In this document: positions 1 through 7,832 of the stretch, one piece after another
Layout: every line of letters begins with the position of its first letter
How positions within the stretch are numbered: position 1 is the first letter of the stretch
DNA from: Lachnospiraceae bacterium
Lineage (GTDB): Bacteria > Bacillota > Clostridia > Lachnospirales > Lachnospiraceae
Direction of reading: 5' to 3'
Length of the DNA: 64,000 nt
NCBI GenBank assembly: GCA_024692715.1
Contig: JAILMH010000014.1
Location: forward strand, 1-64,000
Made by a program: the position numbers and the translations under genes
The notes under the pieces: generated by a model
The model's input: the letters and a program-made list of their open reading frames with translations, nothing else
What the model was told of the DNA's origin: nothing
Database searches by the model: none

Positions 1-309
1 AACAAAATGACCTCTATCGATAAAATCCTTCATAAGACCTGACACATTACTTGCATAGGTTGGTGTCCCCAGGATTATTCCATCCGCTTCCGCTATAAGC
101 TCGGATAACTTCTCTGCATCATCTCGTATACAGCAATGTCCAGTCCTGTAGCAGGAGCAACATCCCAGACAGTGGGCCATCTCAATCTCAGCAAGACTCA
201 CAAAGTCAACCTTCACACCACTATCTAGCAGTTCCTTTTCCAACACATGTAATGTAGTTGCTGTAATACCCTGATTTCTTGGACTTCCATTTATTATTAT
301 GACTTTCAT
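1..309 (-). CDS. Flavodoxin-fold NAD(P)H/FMN reductase, N-terminal part (runs off left edge)
   Basis: The first 103 residues of a minus-strand gene are present; its 3' end lies beyond position 1. The protein opens with MKVIIINGSPR, a beta strand followed by the phosphate loop of NADPH-dependent FMN reductases. A cysteine-rich stretch around residues 48-60 (CLGCCSCYRTGHCC) follows, then ADGIILGTPTYASNVSG, the second flavin-contacting loop. This layout is typical of flavodoxin-family reductases and iron-sulfur flavoproteins. The cysteines could hold an Fe-S cluster, but this cannot be settled from a fragment. The ATG lies 15 bases upstream of the stop-side end of the divergent-looking neighbour, which is on the same strand, so the two may be co-transcribed. 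Substrate unknown. Confidence 0.8.
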   Translation of the reverse strand, partial: MKVIIINGSPRNQGITATTLHVLEKELLDSGVKVDFVSLAEIEMAHCLGCCSCYRTGHCCIRDDAEKLSELIAEADGIILGTPTYASNVSGLMKDFIDRGHFV

Positions 310-323
310 CTTCCTACACCCCG

Positions 324-842
324 TCACACTTCAATTAATTCTCTCATCCTATCATTCACAAAATGAGCCAGTTTATGAGCCAGTTTCAAATTAAGCATCA
401 TAAAAAGAATACTCACAATTATGATTAGAATTGTTACCGTATTAAACATCATCACCCACGTACATCTAAGAAGAATATTCACGCTGACAGGTAAACATAT
501 AAGACTCGTAACAAAACTTGGAATATATTTCCTAAGATAAATCGTTTGTCCAATATGAATTATGAAATGTCCCGCAAGCGCAAGGAACAGTCCGTACCAC
601 ATAGAAATAAGCACCTTATTGGGAAAATAATATGCCAGCAGGCTCACTCCAAAAAAAGGAATAAACTCTTCGTAAACAGCTGCTGCAAAGCCTTCCGTCT
701 TAAAGTTCCGATATGCCTTCATGACTCTCGGAAATCTATCATATAGATCAGGATTCTTCTTAAAAAAATATCCAAATCCTACCACTTCCTCCATATCATG
801 AAATATAAATATAATTGGTAATAGTAAAATATATTCTTTCAT
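324..842 (-). CDS. HXXEE-domain integral membrane protein
   Basis: A 172-residue hydrophobic protein with about five predicted membrane segments. It carries the defining HDMEE motif at residues 15-19 and a later GHFIIH segment, which match the HXXEE family (membrane proteins of unknown function with possible metal-binding His/Glu residues). The ATG at 842 is chosen over an upstream TTG at 854 because a strong GGAGG ribosome site lies between them, about 6 bases before the ATG. A palindrome and a promoter-like element sit directly upstream, and a TetR-family regulator is encoded 0.9 kb away, so this gene is a plausible target of that (now broken) repressor. No substrate or activity can be assigned. 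Confidence 0.8.
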   Translation of the reverse strand: MKEYILLLPIIFIFHDMEEVVGFGYFFKKNPDLYDRFPRVMKAYRNFKTEGFAAAVYEEFIPFFGVSLLAYYFPNKVLISMWYGLFLALAGHFIIHIGQTIYLRKYIPSFVTSLICLPVSVNILLRCTWVMMFNTVTILIIIVSILFMMLNLKLAHKLAHFVNDRMRELIEV

Positions 843-854
843 AAAGCCCTCCAA

Positions 855-870
855 TTACACACTTGTGTAA
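855..870. promoter_or_regulatory. Palindromic operator upstream of the HXXEE gene
   Basis: A 16-bp dyad, TTACACA-CT-TGTGTAA, has perfect 7-base arms. It lies 13 bases before the HXXEE start codon and just downstream of a promoter-like pair, so a bound protein would block early transcription. TetR-family repressors bind short palindromes of this kind. The nearby TetR-type gene at 1763 is the natural candidate, which is inference. Confidence 0.55.
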
Positions 871-881
871 CTTGTATCTTT

Positions 882-910
882 ATGATACTCTTGATTGGTA
901 TTTCCGTAAA
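882..910 (-). promoter_or_regulatory. Candidate sigma-A promoter of the HXXEE gene
   Basis: On the minus strand, TTTACG (905-910) and TATCAT (882-887) are separated by exactly 17 bases. The -10 matches consensus at five of six positions and the -35 at four. Transcription would start near 875, inside or next to the palindrome at 855-870. Confidence 0.4.
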
Positions 911-1009
911 CACATCTAGAGAAAGTTACTCAATCTTGTAAATATGTGTAAGTTCATATCACAAGGAAATGATTACTGTAATCTACAAAAATAAAGGACA
1001 AACTATATT

Positions 1010-1744
1010 ATGAAAAAACATTTAATCCGTGCTGTACTATATCTTCTGGGGATTGTAGTTCTTGCATTCGGTATAGTGCTTAATACAAAGGCATCGCTGG
1101 GAGTATCTTCCATAATTACAATCTAATATTCCATCGCTCACATATGGAATCTTAACTTTGCTAATACATCACTGGTTATGTATTCCTCATTTGTTATTAT
1201 AGAAATGATTCTCCGTGGAATAAGAAAAGAGAAAAGAGAGTTTTGGCTTTCTATACTTCAGATTCCATTCAGTATAGTCTTCACAAGATTCATGAATATA
1301 TTTGACAATATGCTTCCGGATTTTAAGACTGCTTATGACGGAGCATTCTGGGGTTCTATCGGTGGAAGATTCGTCGTACTTCTTGCCGCTATACTTCTTA
1401 CAGGTTGGGGCGTCGTCCTGACAGTTAATCCAAGACTCGTCCCAAATCCAGCAGACGGAATCGTCCACACCATATCTGAATGCATTGGTAAAAGTATGGG
1501 ACTTACAAAAAATATATTCGACATCTCCTGCGTTGCCATAACGTGCATACTCTGTCTTATAGCAAATGGAAAGATTATCGGAGTTGGTATCGGAACAATC
1601 GCTTCAATGCTGCTTATCGGAAGAGTTATCGCTATCACAAATCATTTTGTTAAAACACCTATGGAACAAGCCATGGGTTTAACAAAAGCTAACACTAAAA
1701 AAGATGACACTAAAAAAACTAATACTAAAACAACAAATAAATAA
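1010..1744 (+). pseudogene. YczE/DUF6198-like integral membrane protein with an in-frame stop
   Basis: Translation from the ATG at 1010 gives MKKHLIRAVLYLLGIVVLAF and then a stretch rich in membrane helices, as in the YczE/YitT-like (DUF6198) family. A TAA at 1124-1126 interrupts the frame at codon 39, after SSIITI, where relatives commonly read a Pro-Tyr-Ser. The same frame then continues uninterrupted to 1744 with four more hydrophobic segments and a Lys/Thr/Asn-rich tail. A shorter product from ATG 1178 is possible, but it has no clear ribosome site and would lack the first helix. The TetR-type gene follows 18 bases later, so the two formed an operon. Either a real nonsense mutation or a sequencing error would explain the stop. 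Confidence 0.7.
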
Positions 1745-1762
1745 AACAACCAGGAGCATATT

Positions 1763-2116
1763 ATGAATAAGTCTTTAAACCCCTCTTCCATAAGATCAAA
1801 AAAAGAGATCACCAATGCATTACTTAAACTAATGCAGGATCACTCTTATTCTGAGATATCTGTAAAGCAGATTGTCCTTGATACACCTCTGGAAAGAAAA
1901 ACATTTTACAATAACTTTTCTTCCAAAGATGATGTTCTGGATGCTATTATATCTAACGCGATACATGAATATGTAGTTGCACTGACTTCGGCTCCGGATG
2001 GTCCCCTTTCAGTAATCTTTGAATTCTGCGATAAGAATAGAGAACTACTTTGACTACTTCATAAGAATAATCTTCTCTACCTGCTTTTACTAAAACTAAA
2101 TAAAGTAATCCCAGAG
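1763..2116 (+). pseudogene. TetR/AcrR-family regulator, truncated by a stop and an IS element
   Basis: The N-terminus holds a TetR-type helix-turn-helix (EISVKQIVLD ... RKTFYNNFSSKDDVLDAI, about residues 30-65). An in-frame TGA at 2051-2053 ends the reading frame at 96 residues, about half the usual TetR length. The same frame continues past it as LLHKNNLLYLLLLKLNKVIP, which looks like normal TetR ligand-domain helix. It then runs into the terminal sequence of the IS200/IS605 element at about 2117. No C-terminal remainder is found on the far side of the element, so part of the gene is lost. The DNA-binding half could still be made, but a TetR protein without its dimerisation domain is unlikely to work. 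Confidence 0.75.
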
Positions 2117-2260
2117 GTGAACTACTCCGACTTATAGAAGTCGGAGCTTCCTGCTTCAACCACTACTGCGCTGGCTACGATGATACGTAACGGCTCGTCT
2201 TACACAGTGTCCACAGGCGTATAAGTTTGGGCTATTCCATCCCTACTGTCATATTTAGTT
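2097..2260 (-). ncRNA. Putative omega-RNA (TnpB guide RNA) and its guide
   Basis: In IS200/IS605 elements the region 3' of tnpB, on the same strand, gives a structured RNA. It ends with the element's right-end hairpin, and its guide is the flanking chromosomal DNA. Here the 144 non-coding bases between the tnpB stop and the element end (2117-2260) fit the scaffold, including a 9-bp hairpin with an ATAG loop (2125-2146). The predicted guide is then about 2097-2116, inside the former TetR gene. This is assigned from family knowledge and position; no expression evidence is available. Confidence 0.5.
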
Positions 2261-3400
2261 TCAGGCTACCTCAGTCAGTAGTCGTAATCCTTCGTTTAGA
2301 ATGTTGATAGCAGCGTTCTGGTCACGGTTTATTGTGAGTCCGCAATCACATTTCATTGTACGGTTTTTCAAATCTTTCATCTCTGGATGGAGTTTTCCGC
2401 AACAATGACAGATTTGAGATGATGGATACCATTTATCTATTTTAATCAGATATTTGTTCCTATCGGATAACTTATATTCAAGTAGATTCAGGAACATTCC
2501 GTATCCATTATCGAGAGTGGCTCTGCCGTTACCAAAACCTTTGTTAGACATAGACTTCATGTTTAAGGATTCTACGCATACAACATCATACTGATTGGCT
2601 ATCTCAGTAGATATTTTATGTAGATTATCTAAACGCTGATTAGCAACATGTCTATGGATTTTATTGACCTTACGGAGCTGCTTCATGTAGTTATTGGACT
2701 TTACCTCATGTTTCTTAGAACCCTGCATGCGTGATAACTTGCGCTGTGCTTTAGCAAGCTTGTCATGACTCTCACGATAATACTTGTGATTAGTTCCTAC
2801 GTTACCGTTGCTATCTACATATAAGCCATCAGAGGCATAGTCTAACCCAATAGCATTAGTTTTATCAGCCTTATAAGGATTTAAGACATTCTCAAACTCA
2901 AAAAGGATAGAGATATAATACTTACCATCAGATTCCTGCGATACAGTAGCTGACTTAATTACCCAACTATCATCAGGGATACGATGAATAACAACTTTTA
3001 CCTTTCCAATCTTAGGGAGTTTAATATAATTATTGTCTATGATAGCTACAGTTCCCTTTTGATTGTTTGTGGTATAGGATTTACGGCTATGCTTCGCAGA
3101 CTTGAATTTAGGAAATCCGTTTTTCTTTTTGCGGGATTTACTAAATGTATTGCGAAATGCCGCCTGTAAATCCATCTGTTTGTTAGCAAGAGCGAGACTG
3201 TCAACCTCTTTGAGATATGGATAGTCTTTCTTGTATTTAGCGGGTGTGACGGTAGGAAACTTACCAGTTAGCTTATAACCTTCAATCTTATCAGAAAGCA
3301 TAAGATTGTAGACCTTACGGCAACAGCCAAAGGTTTTAGCAAACATAATACTTTGTTCAGTTGTGGGGTATACTCTGTACTTGATTGCTTTGTTTGCCAT
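2261..3400 (-). CDS. tnpB: TnpB, RNA-guided RuvC nuclease of the IS200/IS605 element
   Basis: A 379-residue TnpB, near the usual family length. It begins with the OrfB N-terminal region (KAIKYRVYPTTEQ). The RuvC acidic triad is preserved: Asp in AIGLDYASDG, Glu in VVCVESLNMK and Asp in NRDQNAAINI. Between the last two lies the four-cysteine zinc finger (CHCCGK ... MKCDCG). TnpB proteins are RNA-guided DNA nucleases that help their element persist, and are evolutionary relatives of Cas12. All catalytic residues I can check are present, so it is likely functional. Its start overlaps the end of tnpA. Confidence 0.9.
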   Translation of the reverse strand: MANKAIKYRVYPTTEQSIMFAKTFGCCRKVYNLMLSDKIEGYKLTGKFPTVTPAKYKKDYPYLKEVDSLALANKQMDLQAAFRNTFSKSRKKKNGFPKFKSAKHSRKSYTTNNQKGTVAIIDNNYIKLPKIGKVKVVIHRIPDDSWVIKSATVSQESDGKYYISILFEFENVLNPYKADKTNAIGLDYASDGLYVDSNGNVGTNHKYYRESHDKLAKAQRKLSRMQGSKKHEVKSNNYMKQLRKVNKIHRHVANQRLDNLHKISTEIANQYDVVCVESLNMKSMSNKGFGNGRATLDNGYGMFLNLLEYKLSDRNKYLIKIDKWYPSSQICHCCGKLHPEMKDLKNRTMKCDCGLTINRDQNAAINILNEGLRLLTEVA

Positions 3401-3797
3401 CTTTCTTACTTTGAGATTGAATGTATTGCTTGATAATGTCTACTGTAGCTCCGCCCGTGGTCAGTAGACAAAAACTCTGCGACCAGAACATCTCTTTCCA
3501 TAGAGATTGACGTATTTGAGGAAACTCTTTTTTGATAAGCCTGCTACTTGCAGATTTATATGCATTTATAAATTTGCTTATCTCTGTATTAGGCTGTCCT
3601 CGGAACAAGATATGTACATGGTCAATATCATGATTCCATTCCTCTAACGTAATGTTATACGCAGGGGTAATCTTCTCGAAAATCTCTTTGAGACGATTTG
3701 AGATTTTATCATTTATCACCTTATTGCGGTACTTCACGCACATGATAAGGTGATAGTGTAACATGAATACTGAATGATTATTTGTATCTAATTGCAT
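3357..3797 (-). CDS. tnpA: TnpA, Y1 HUH single-strand transposase
   Basis: A 146-residue protein of the IS200/IS605 TnpA family. It has the HUH metal-binding motif (DHVHILF) and the single catalytic tyrosine in IIKQYIQSQ near the C-terminus. These enzymes excise and insert single-stranded DNA by recognising subterminal hairpins such as the one just upstream at 3875-3948. The length is normal and no frameshift is seen. It is translated first, and its 3' end overlaps the tnpB start, suggesting coupling. Confidence 0.9.
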   Translation of the reverse strand: MQLDTNNHSVFMLHYHLIMCVKYRNKVINDKISNRLKEIFEKITPAYNITLEEWNHDIDHVHILFRGQPNTEISKFINAYKSASSRLIKKEFPQIRQSLWKEMFWSQSFCLLTTGGATVDIIKQYIQSQSKKDGKQSNQVQSIPHN

Positions 3798-3874
3798 TGT
3801 ATTTATAACCTTTTTGATATATACGACTGATTTGTAATTAGATTATAATGCTATAAGACACAAAAGTCAAGAAA

Positions 3875-3948
3875 ACGCCGTGTTTATCGCAATTCATCCC
3901 AACACCTACGCTTACGCTTAGAGGTGGGGGATTTCTTGCTCACGGCGT
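3875..3948. repeat. Left-end hairpin of the IS200/IS605 element
   Basis: Arms ACGCCGTG (3875-3882) and CACGGCGT (3941-3948) pair perfectly. An inner stem, CACCT (3903-3907) with AGGTG (3922-3926), is flanked by further partly paired bases. Position upstream of tnpA and shape match the imperfect subterminal hairpins recognised by TnpA. The exact cleavage site cannot be fixed from one copy. Confidence 0.6.
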
Positions 3949-3950
3949 GT

Positions 3951-4000
3951 TAAAATAAAAAACGGGCCGCCTTTCCTGAAATAGGGAAAAGTGACCCGTT
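3951..4000 (-). terminator. Intrinsic terminator after the csoR-like gene
   Basis: On the minus strand the outer arms AACGGG/CCCGTT enclose a second pairing of GGAAA with TTTCC, followed by a T-rich run (3951-3960). It lies 21 bases past the stop of the CsoR-type gene, between it and the IS element. Confidence 0.75.
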
Positions 4001-4021
4001 ATCTTTATTCGTGATTGTTAT

Positions 4022-4321
4022 TTACTGCATATTTGCAAATCTTTCTATCGCTTTCGTAAAATTCTTTATCTCTGCTTCATCGCCCTTCTCAAACGCATCC
4101 CGGACACAATGATTTATATGCCCTTCAAGGACGATCTGGCCGCATTTATTAAGTGCAGACTTTGCAGCATTTATCTGAGATAATATATCTTCGCACGGTA
4201 CATCCTCATCCACCATACGGTTGATCGCATTTACCTGACCAATAATTTTATTCAATCTTCTATGCAGATTTTCTGAATCCATACACTGCTTCACGTCACC
4301 TATGACCTCCGTTATTTCCAT
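4022..4321 (-). CDS. CsoR/FrmR-family metal- or sulfur-sensing repressor
   Basis: A 99-residue all-alpha protein of the DUF156 (CsoR/RcnR/FrmR/CstR) family. The ligand positions are visible: Cys43 in VPCEDILSQI, and His68 with Cys72 in GHINHCV. This Cys-His-Cys set matches copper-type CsoR proteins better than CstR, although family members differ subtly. Such proteins are tetrameric repressors released by Cu(I) or another inducer. No copper exporter or chaperone gene is adjacent; the neighbours are an IS element and a threonine-aldolase-like gene, so the target is probably elsewhere or has been lost. The ATG has no strong ribosome site. Confidence 0.8.
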   Translation of the reverse strand: MEITEVIGDVKQCMDSENLHRRLNKIIGQVNAINRMVDEDVPCEDILSQINAAKSALNKCGQIVLEGHINHCVRDAFEKGDEAEIKNFTKAIERFANMQ

Positions 4322-4387
4322 AAGCCCATAAAAATGGAATATACGAATACTCTAGCCGAAACACGCCTATATGTCAAATAATGGATC

Positions 4388-5425
4388 TTATAATCTGTCA
4401 AGCACTTCGGCAAGCTTTTCTATCTGTTCCGTTGTTGTTGCCCAACTGGTGCAGAAACGTACCACCATATGTGCTTCGTCATAAGGCTCCCATCTGCTGT
4501 ATATGACCTCTTCCTCATCAAGCTTTAAGAGCTTACTGTTCTCCATTATTATGAACTGCTGATTTGTGGGAGAATTCATGAAAAACTTATAATTTCTCTC
4601 AGCAAAGATCTTTTTCAATTCCTCAGCTCGTTCAATGGCATTTTTAGCGATATTAAAATAAAGATCATCTGTAAATAAGGTGTCAAACTGAATTCCGTTT
4701 AATCGTCCCTTTGCAAGAAGCGCTCCATGCTCCTTGATCATTGTAACAAAATGCTTCGGTGAATTTCCCTTAGGAAATACCACCGCTTCTCCGCAGAGTG
4801 CGCCGACCTTTGTTCCGCCTATATAAAATACATCCGTAAGCTCAGCTATATCCTTGATCGTAACATCTGTATCCTTGCTCATGAGACCATATCCGAGTCT
4901 CGCTCCATCAAGGAAAAGCGGGAGTTTCCATTTTCCGCACACCTCACTTATTGCTTTGAGTTCTGTTTTTGTATAGAGTGTTCCGAACTCAGTCGGATGG
5001 CTTATATACACCATTCCCGGAAAGACCATATGCTCATGGTCAGAATCCGCATAAAAGCCGGCCACATATTTATCAAGTTCTTCTGCATCCATCTTTCCCT
5101 CATGGGCCGGAAGCGCAAGAACCTTATGTCCTGTAAATTCGATCGCACCTGCCTCATGCACATTGACATGACCTGTCTGCACCGAAACCACGCCTTCATA
5201 CATTTTAAGCATAGAATCAATCACAGTCTGATTTGTCTGTGTACCGCCTGTCAGAAAGAAAATATCTGCCTCTTTTCTGCCGATGATACTGCGTATCTTA
5301 TCCTTCGCAGACTCAGTATATATGTCTGTTCCATATCCTGTTGTCTGCTCAAGATTTGTTTTTGACAATGCCTCTAATATCTTCGGGTGGCATCCTTCTG
5401 TGTAATCGCTGGCGAAATTCATCAT
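4388..5425 (-). CDS. Low-specificity L-threonine aldolase / beta-eliminating lyase
   Basis: A 345-residue PLP enzyme of fold type I, close to the normal length. It has the cofactor-binding Asp173 in FLDGARLGYG and the Schiff-base lysine Lys206 in YIGGTKVGAL. The N-terminal FASDYTEGCHP and TGGTQTNQT segments are typical of the threonine aldolase (LtaE) group. The expected reaction is reversible cleavage of threonine or allo-threonine to glycine and acetaldehyde in the cytosol. Related beta-eliminating lyases with other substrates cannot be excluded. Two adjacent ATG codons follow a GGAGG site, and either could start the protein. A well-spaced promoter lies just upstream, so it is probably monocistronic. 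Confidence 0.85.
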   Translation of the reverse strand: MMNFASDYTEGCHPKILEALSKTNLEQTTGYGTDIYTESAKDKIRSIIGRKEADIFFLTGGTQTNQTVIDSMLKMYEGVVSVQTGHVNVHEAGAIEFTGHKVLALPAHEGKMDAEELDKYVAGFYADSDHEHMVFPGMVYISHPTEFGTLYTKTELKAISEVCGKWKLPLFLDGARLGYGLMSKDTDVTIKDIAELTDVFYIGGTKVGALCGEAVVFPKGNSPKHFVTMIKEHGALLAKGRLNGIQFDTLFTDDLYFNIAKNAIERAEELKKIFAERNYKFFMNSPTNQQFIIMENSKLLKLDEEEVIYSRWEPYDEAHMVVRFCTSWATTTEQIEKLAEVLDRL

Positions 5426-5464
5426 TTTAGCCTGACCTCCAACTGAATCAAATGTTTTGCTCTA

Positions 5465-5493
5465 TATTTTAATGTGCGATTCAATTTTAATCA
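5465..5493 (-). promoter_or_regulatory. Sigma-A promoter of the threonine-aldolase-like gene
   Basis: TTGATT (5488-5493) and TAAAAT (5465-5470) on the minus strand are separated by 17 bases. They lie about 40 bases upstream of the start codon and just downstream of the preceding operon's terminator. Confidence 0.55.
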
Positions 5494-5515
5494 ACATTTT
5501 TCTTTTGCAATTTAT

Positions 5516-5551
5516 AAGAGACAGAGAACCCTTTCAGGTTCCCTGCCTCTT
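5516..5551 (-). terminator. Terminator at the end of the ACP-hydrolase operon
   Basis: Two 15-base arms (5516-5530 and 5537-5551) pair with two mismatches around a 6-base loop. The stem lies 57 bases past the last gene of the long minus-strand operon. The T-run after it is weak, so efficiency is uncertain. Confidence 0.55.
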
Positions 5552-5607
5552 ATGTTTGATCTGTTTATTTAATGTGTGTTGTTGTGTGTTATTTAAATTC
5601 CGGATGA

Positions 5608-6588
5608 TTATGCCTTTACAAGCTCTTTTTCAGTCTCGGCAGACTCCATTGCAGGATAAATAGGTTTAATGAAATCCCTATATTTTGCCTTACGTGTCTT
5701 GAACTCATCGCTGTTCTTCTTAAGCTCATCAAGACGGCCCTCATTGTACTGAATATCCTCACCGTGTTTCATTTTTCCGCTGATGGTATCGTGTGCAAGT
5801 GCATACTGCTCCTCAGGGTAGTTAATGACGATCTTGCCGTCTCTTACCTCAAGCTCACCCTCCATACCGCAGAGTCCACATATAGCATGTGTTGTACCCG
5901 GCTCGATATAGAAGTTATTCATATGGCAGTGAGGACATACGCCTTCAGGTCCCTGCCACTTTGCATTCGGGATATCCTCTGCAGCCTTTGCAAGATTAAT
6001 ACCGATCTGATGAGCACGTGCAAGTGCCTCATCATCCATAAGAATTGTCTTTGACCATTGGAATTTATCATTGTCAATGACCTTCCACATAGGGCTCATT
6101 GCAAGCATTCCGTGGTCCATCTGTACAAGTGAGCCCCAGTCAGAGCCGCCTACAGCCATGAATGAGATCACCTTATCCTTCATGAAGCGAGGGTCGATAC
6201 CCTTTCCTCCGTTCTTCTTGTTAAGTTCATCTGCGATCATAAGATTTCCGCGATCCATAGATGGTCCGAAACGATCACAGATAGTGTGAATGATACCCGG
6301 AACACCGTTTTCAAAGATCGGTGATGTCATAATGATTCCATCAGCATCAAGCATCTTATTAAGTACCCAAAGGAAATCATCCTTCTGAACACAGATTCTG
6401 CCCTTTCCGCCCATCATAGCCTTTACACATGCGATACAGCCTGTGCAGCTCTTGATGGTGATGTTATGGTGAAGGTTGATGAACTCGATCTCAGCTCCTG
6501 CCTCCTTAGCACCCATAAGTGCTTCCTTACACATTGCATCATTAGAACCATTAAGTGTTCCGGATGAAATTCCTAATACTTTAGCCAT
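5608..6588 (-). CDS. FMN-dependent flavodoxin-fold reductase with C-terminal zinc ribbon
   Basis: The N-terminal ~200 residues form a flavodoxin-like NADPH:FMN reductase domain: MAKVLGISSGTLNGSND phosphate loop, then a four-cysteine cluster (Cys48, Cys51, Cys54 and Cys66, as in iron-sulfur flavoproteins), then TSPIFENGVPG. A small CPHC...CGLC zinc-ribbon-like module follows at about residues 218-245, with a charged helical tail. At 326 residues it is much longer than usual flavodoxin-family reductases. It is the last gene of the operon, 83 bases after the NuoF-like gene, and probably receives electrons from the preceding redox subunits. An AAAGGAG site supports the start. The substrate is unknown; the electron-transfer role is inference. 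Confidence 0.75.
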   Translation of the reverse strand: MAKVLGISSGTLNGSNDAMCKEALMGAKEAGAEIEFINLHHNITIKSCTGCIACVKAMMGGKGRICVQKDDFLWVLNKMLDADGIIMTSPIFENGVPGIIHTICDRFGPSMDRGNLMIADELNKKNGGKGIDPRFMKDKVISFMAVGGSDWGSLVQMDHGMLAMSPMWKVIDNDKFQWSKTILMDDEALARAHQIGINLAKAAEDIPNAKWQGPEGVCPHCHMNNFYIEPGTTHAICGLCGMEGELEVRDGKIVINYPEEQYALAHDTISGKMKHGEDIQYNEGRLDELKKNSDEFKTRKAKYRDFIKPIYPAMESAETEKELVKA

Positions 6589-6671
6589 TTTAATACTTTC
6601 TCCTTTTTCATTCGCTTAGTCATGGCCTGAGGATTATCAGGCCACCGTTGCCCATACGGGTCTTTTTATTC

Positions 6672-7832
6672 TCAGAAACGTCCAACCCTGGTGAGTTTCT
6701 TAGGAAGTTTGATAGAACCATCATTAAGTACGATCGCATCCTCGTCACAGGCTTCGACACACTTGCCGCAGGCACTGCACATATCCGGATCGATCATATA
6801 GATAAATTTCTTTTTGCCCTCGATCGCCATCTCATCACACTCGTCCTCGCAGCCTCCGCATCCTGTGCAAAGTGTAGGATCAATGCAGTATGACTTCTTT
6901 GAAAATGCTGCACAGACACCTGCGCTGCACTTCTTTCTGACAATGTGCTCCTCAAATTCATCTCTAAAAGCTTCAACTGCACTGACAGCTGTGAGCGCCA
7001 TGTTCTGACCAAATGAACAGAACGCCCCGATGTTGATGAGCGGGCCTATATCATTGACCATATCAAGGTCTTCTTTTTTGCCTTTTCCAAGTGAGATATC
7101 GTTAAATATCTCTGAAAGATGCCATGAACCTTCACGACAGAGAACACACTTGGCACAGGAAAGCTCCTTTGCCCTTGTCAATGTCCTGGCAGCCTCAGAT
7201 ACCATACAGCATTTTTCCGTGTAAAGAGTTATGCTGTCTGAAAGGTAAGAATATTCGATCCGGAATTCCTTTGAAGCCATGAATTTACCACTTACTCCGC
7301 CGAAGAGATATCCCTTTGCTTCGCCAAGCTCCGCAAAAGAATCTATCGGACAGACCATGAGACTGCATTTTCCTGCTTCATTAAGGCAGATAAGCTTCAC
7401 TTCTGTATTAAGACCTGCAAGCCTTAAAAGTGTTTCTGCGTCAGTAATGACTTCAGCTCTTCCATCCATTCCCTGAGAAGTAAATTCTTTATATAAAGGC
7501 TCTGAACGGAGCTCACCTCTCTCCAGCAGTCTTCCGACCGCTGACTCTTCCCTTAATACAGGGTTGGGATCATGTTCTATCACCTTTGCACCTTCGATTT
7601 CAAAATCAATAGATGCAGGCTTCAGTAAAATAAGCTCTTCAGCCTTAATTTTTTCTGAAAGAGACTTGAAAGCCTCCTTAAGCTCACTTCCGTATTTTCC
7701 GACGATCAGGCTGCTCAAGCAGTTTTCCGGATCATCACAGGAAAGATTCAGGATAAGTCTGGCATTTTCATGCTCCGATGCATCAGCTATAAGTGCATCC
7801 ATATCCACGCCGTTTTTATTAAATACCTTCAT
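6672..7832 (-). CDS. Degenerate NuoF-like iron-sulfur subunit with C-terminal ferredoxin domain
   Basis: The protein resembles the second half of NuoF/HydB. REESAVGRLLERGELRSEPL and AEVITDAETLLRLAG correspond to the conserved ETALL ... VNNVETL region. The C-terminal [4Fe-4S] site is kept (Cys227, Cys230 and Cys233 in SCAKCVLCREG, plus Cys273). A two-cluster ferredoxin domain follows (cysteines at 323-333 and 353-363). The N-terminal NADH/FMN-binding glycine-rich motif of true NuoF is absent, so it is unlikely to oxidise NADH itself. It probably relays electrons from the NuoG-GltD fusion encoded just upstream. The ATG at 7832 overlaps that gene's TGA (TGATG), indicating coupled translation; a GTG at 7835 is an alternative. 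Confidence 0.7.
   Translation of the reverse strand: MKVFNKNGVDMDALIADASEHENARLILNLSCDDPENCLSSLIVGKYGSELKEAFKSLSEKIKAEELILLKPASIDFEIEGAKVIEHDPNPVLREESAVGRLLERGELRSEPLYKEFTSQGMDGRAEVITDAETLLRLAGLNTEVKLICLNEAGKCSLMVCPIDSFAELGEAKGYLFGGVSGKFMASKEFRIEYSYLSDSITLYTEKCCMVSEAARTLTRAKELSCAKCVLCREGSWHLSEIFNDISLGKGKKEDLDMVNDIGPLINIGAFCSFGQNMALTAVSAVEAFRDEFEEHIVRKKCSAGVCAAFSKKSYCIDPTLCTGCGGCEDECDEMAIEGKKKFIYMIDPDMCSACGKCVEACDEDAIVLNDGSIKLPKKLTRVGRF

Larger units (their letters stand above)
2117..3950 (-). mobile_element. IS200/IS605-family insertion sequence with overlapping tnpA and tnpB
   Basis: The element carries a Y1 transposase (tnpA) and a TnpB nuclease gene on the same strand, overlapping by 44 bases as in the IS608-like arrangement. 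Instead of inverted repeats it has subterminal hairpins: arms 2125-2133/2138-2146 near the tnpB end and a long hairpin at 3875-3948 near the tnpA end. The tnpB-side end reads GTAGTTCAC on the minus strand, a common end of such elements. The tnpA-side boundary (about 3945-3955) is my estimate. Both genes are intact, so the element may be active. It sits at the broken 3' end of a TetR gene. Confidence 0.85.

Noticed and set aside
2051-2053. Possible selenocysteine or programmed readthrough at the TetR TGA
   Set aside because: No SECIS-like hairpin follows at the right distance, TetR proteins do not use selenocysteine, and the gene is also cut by an IS element.
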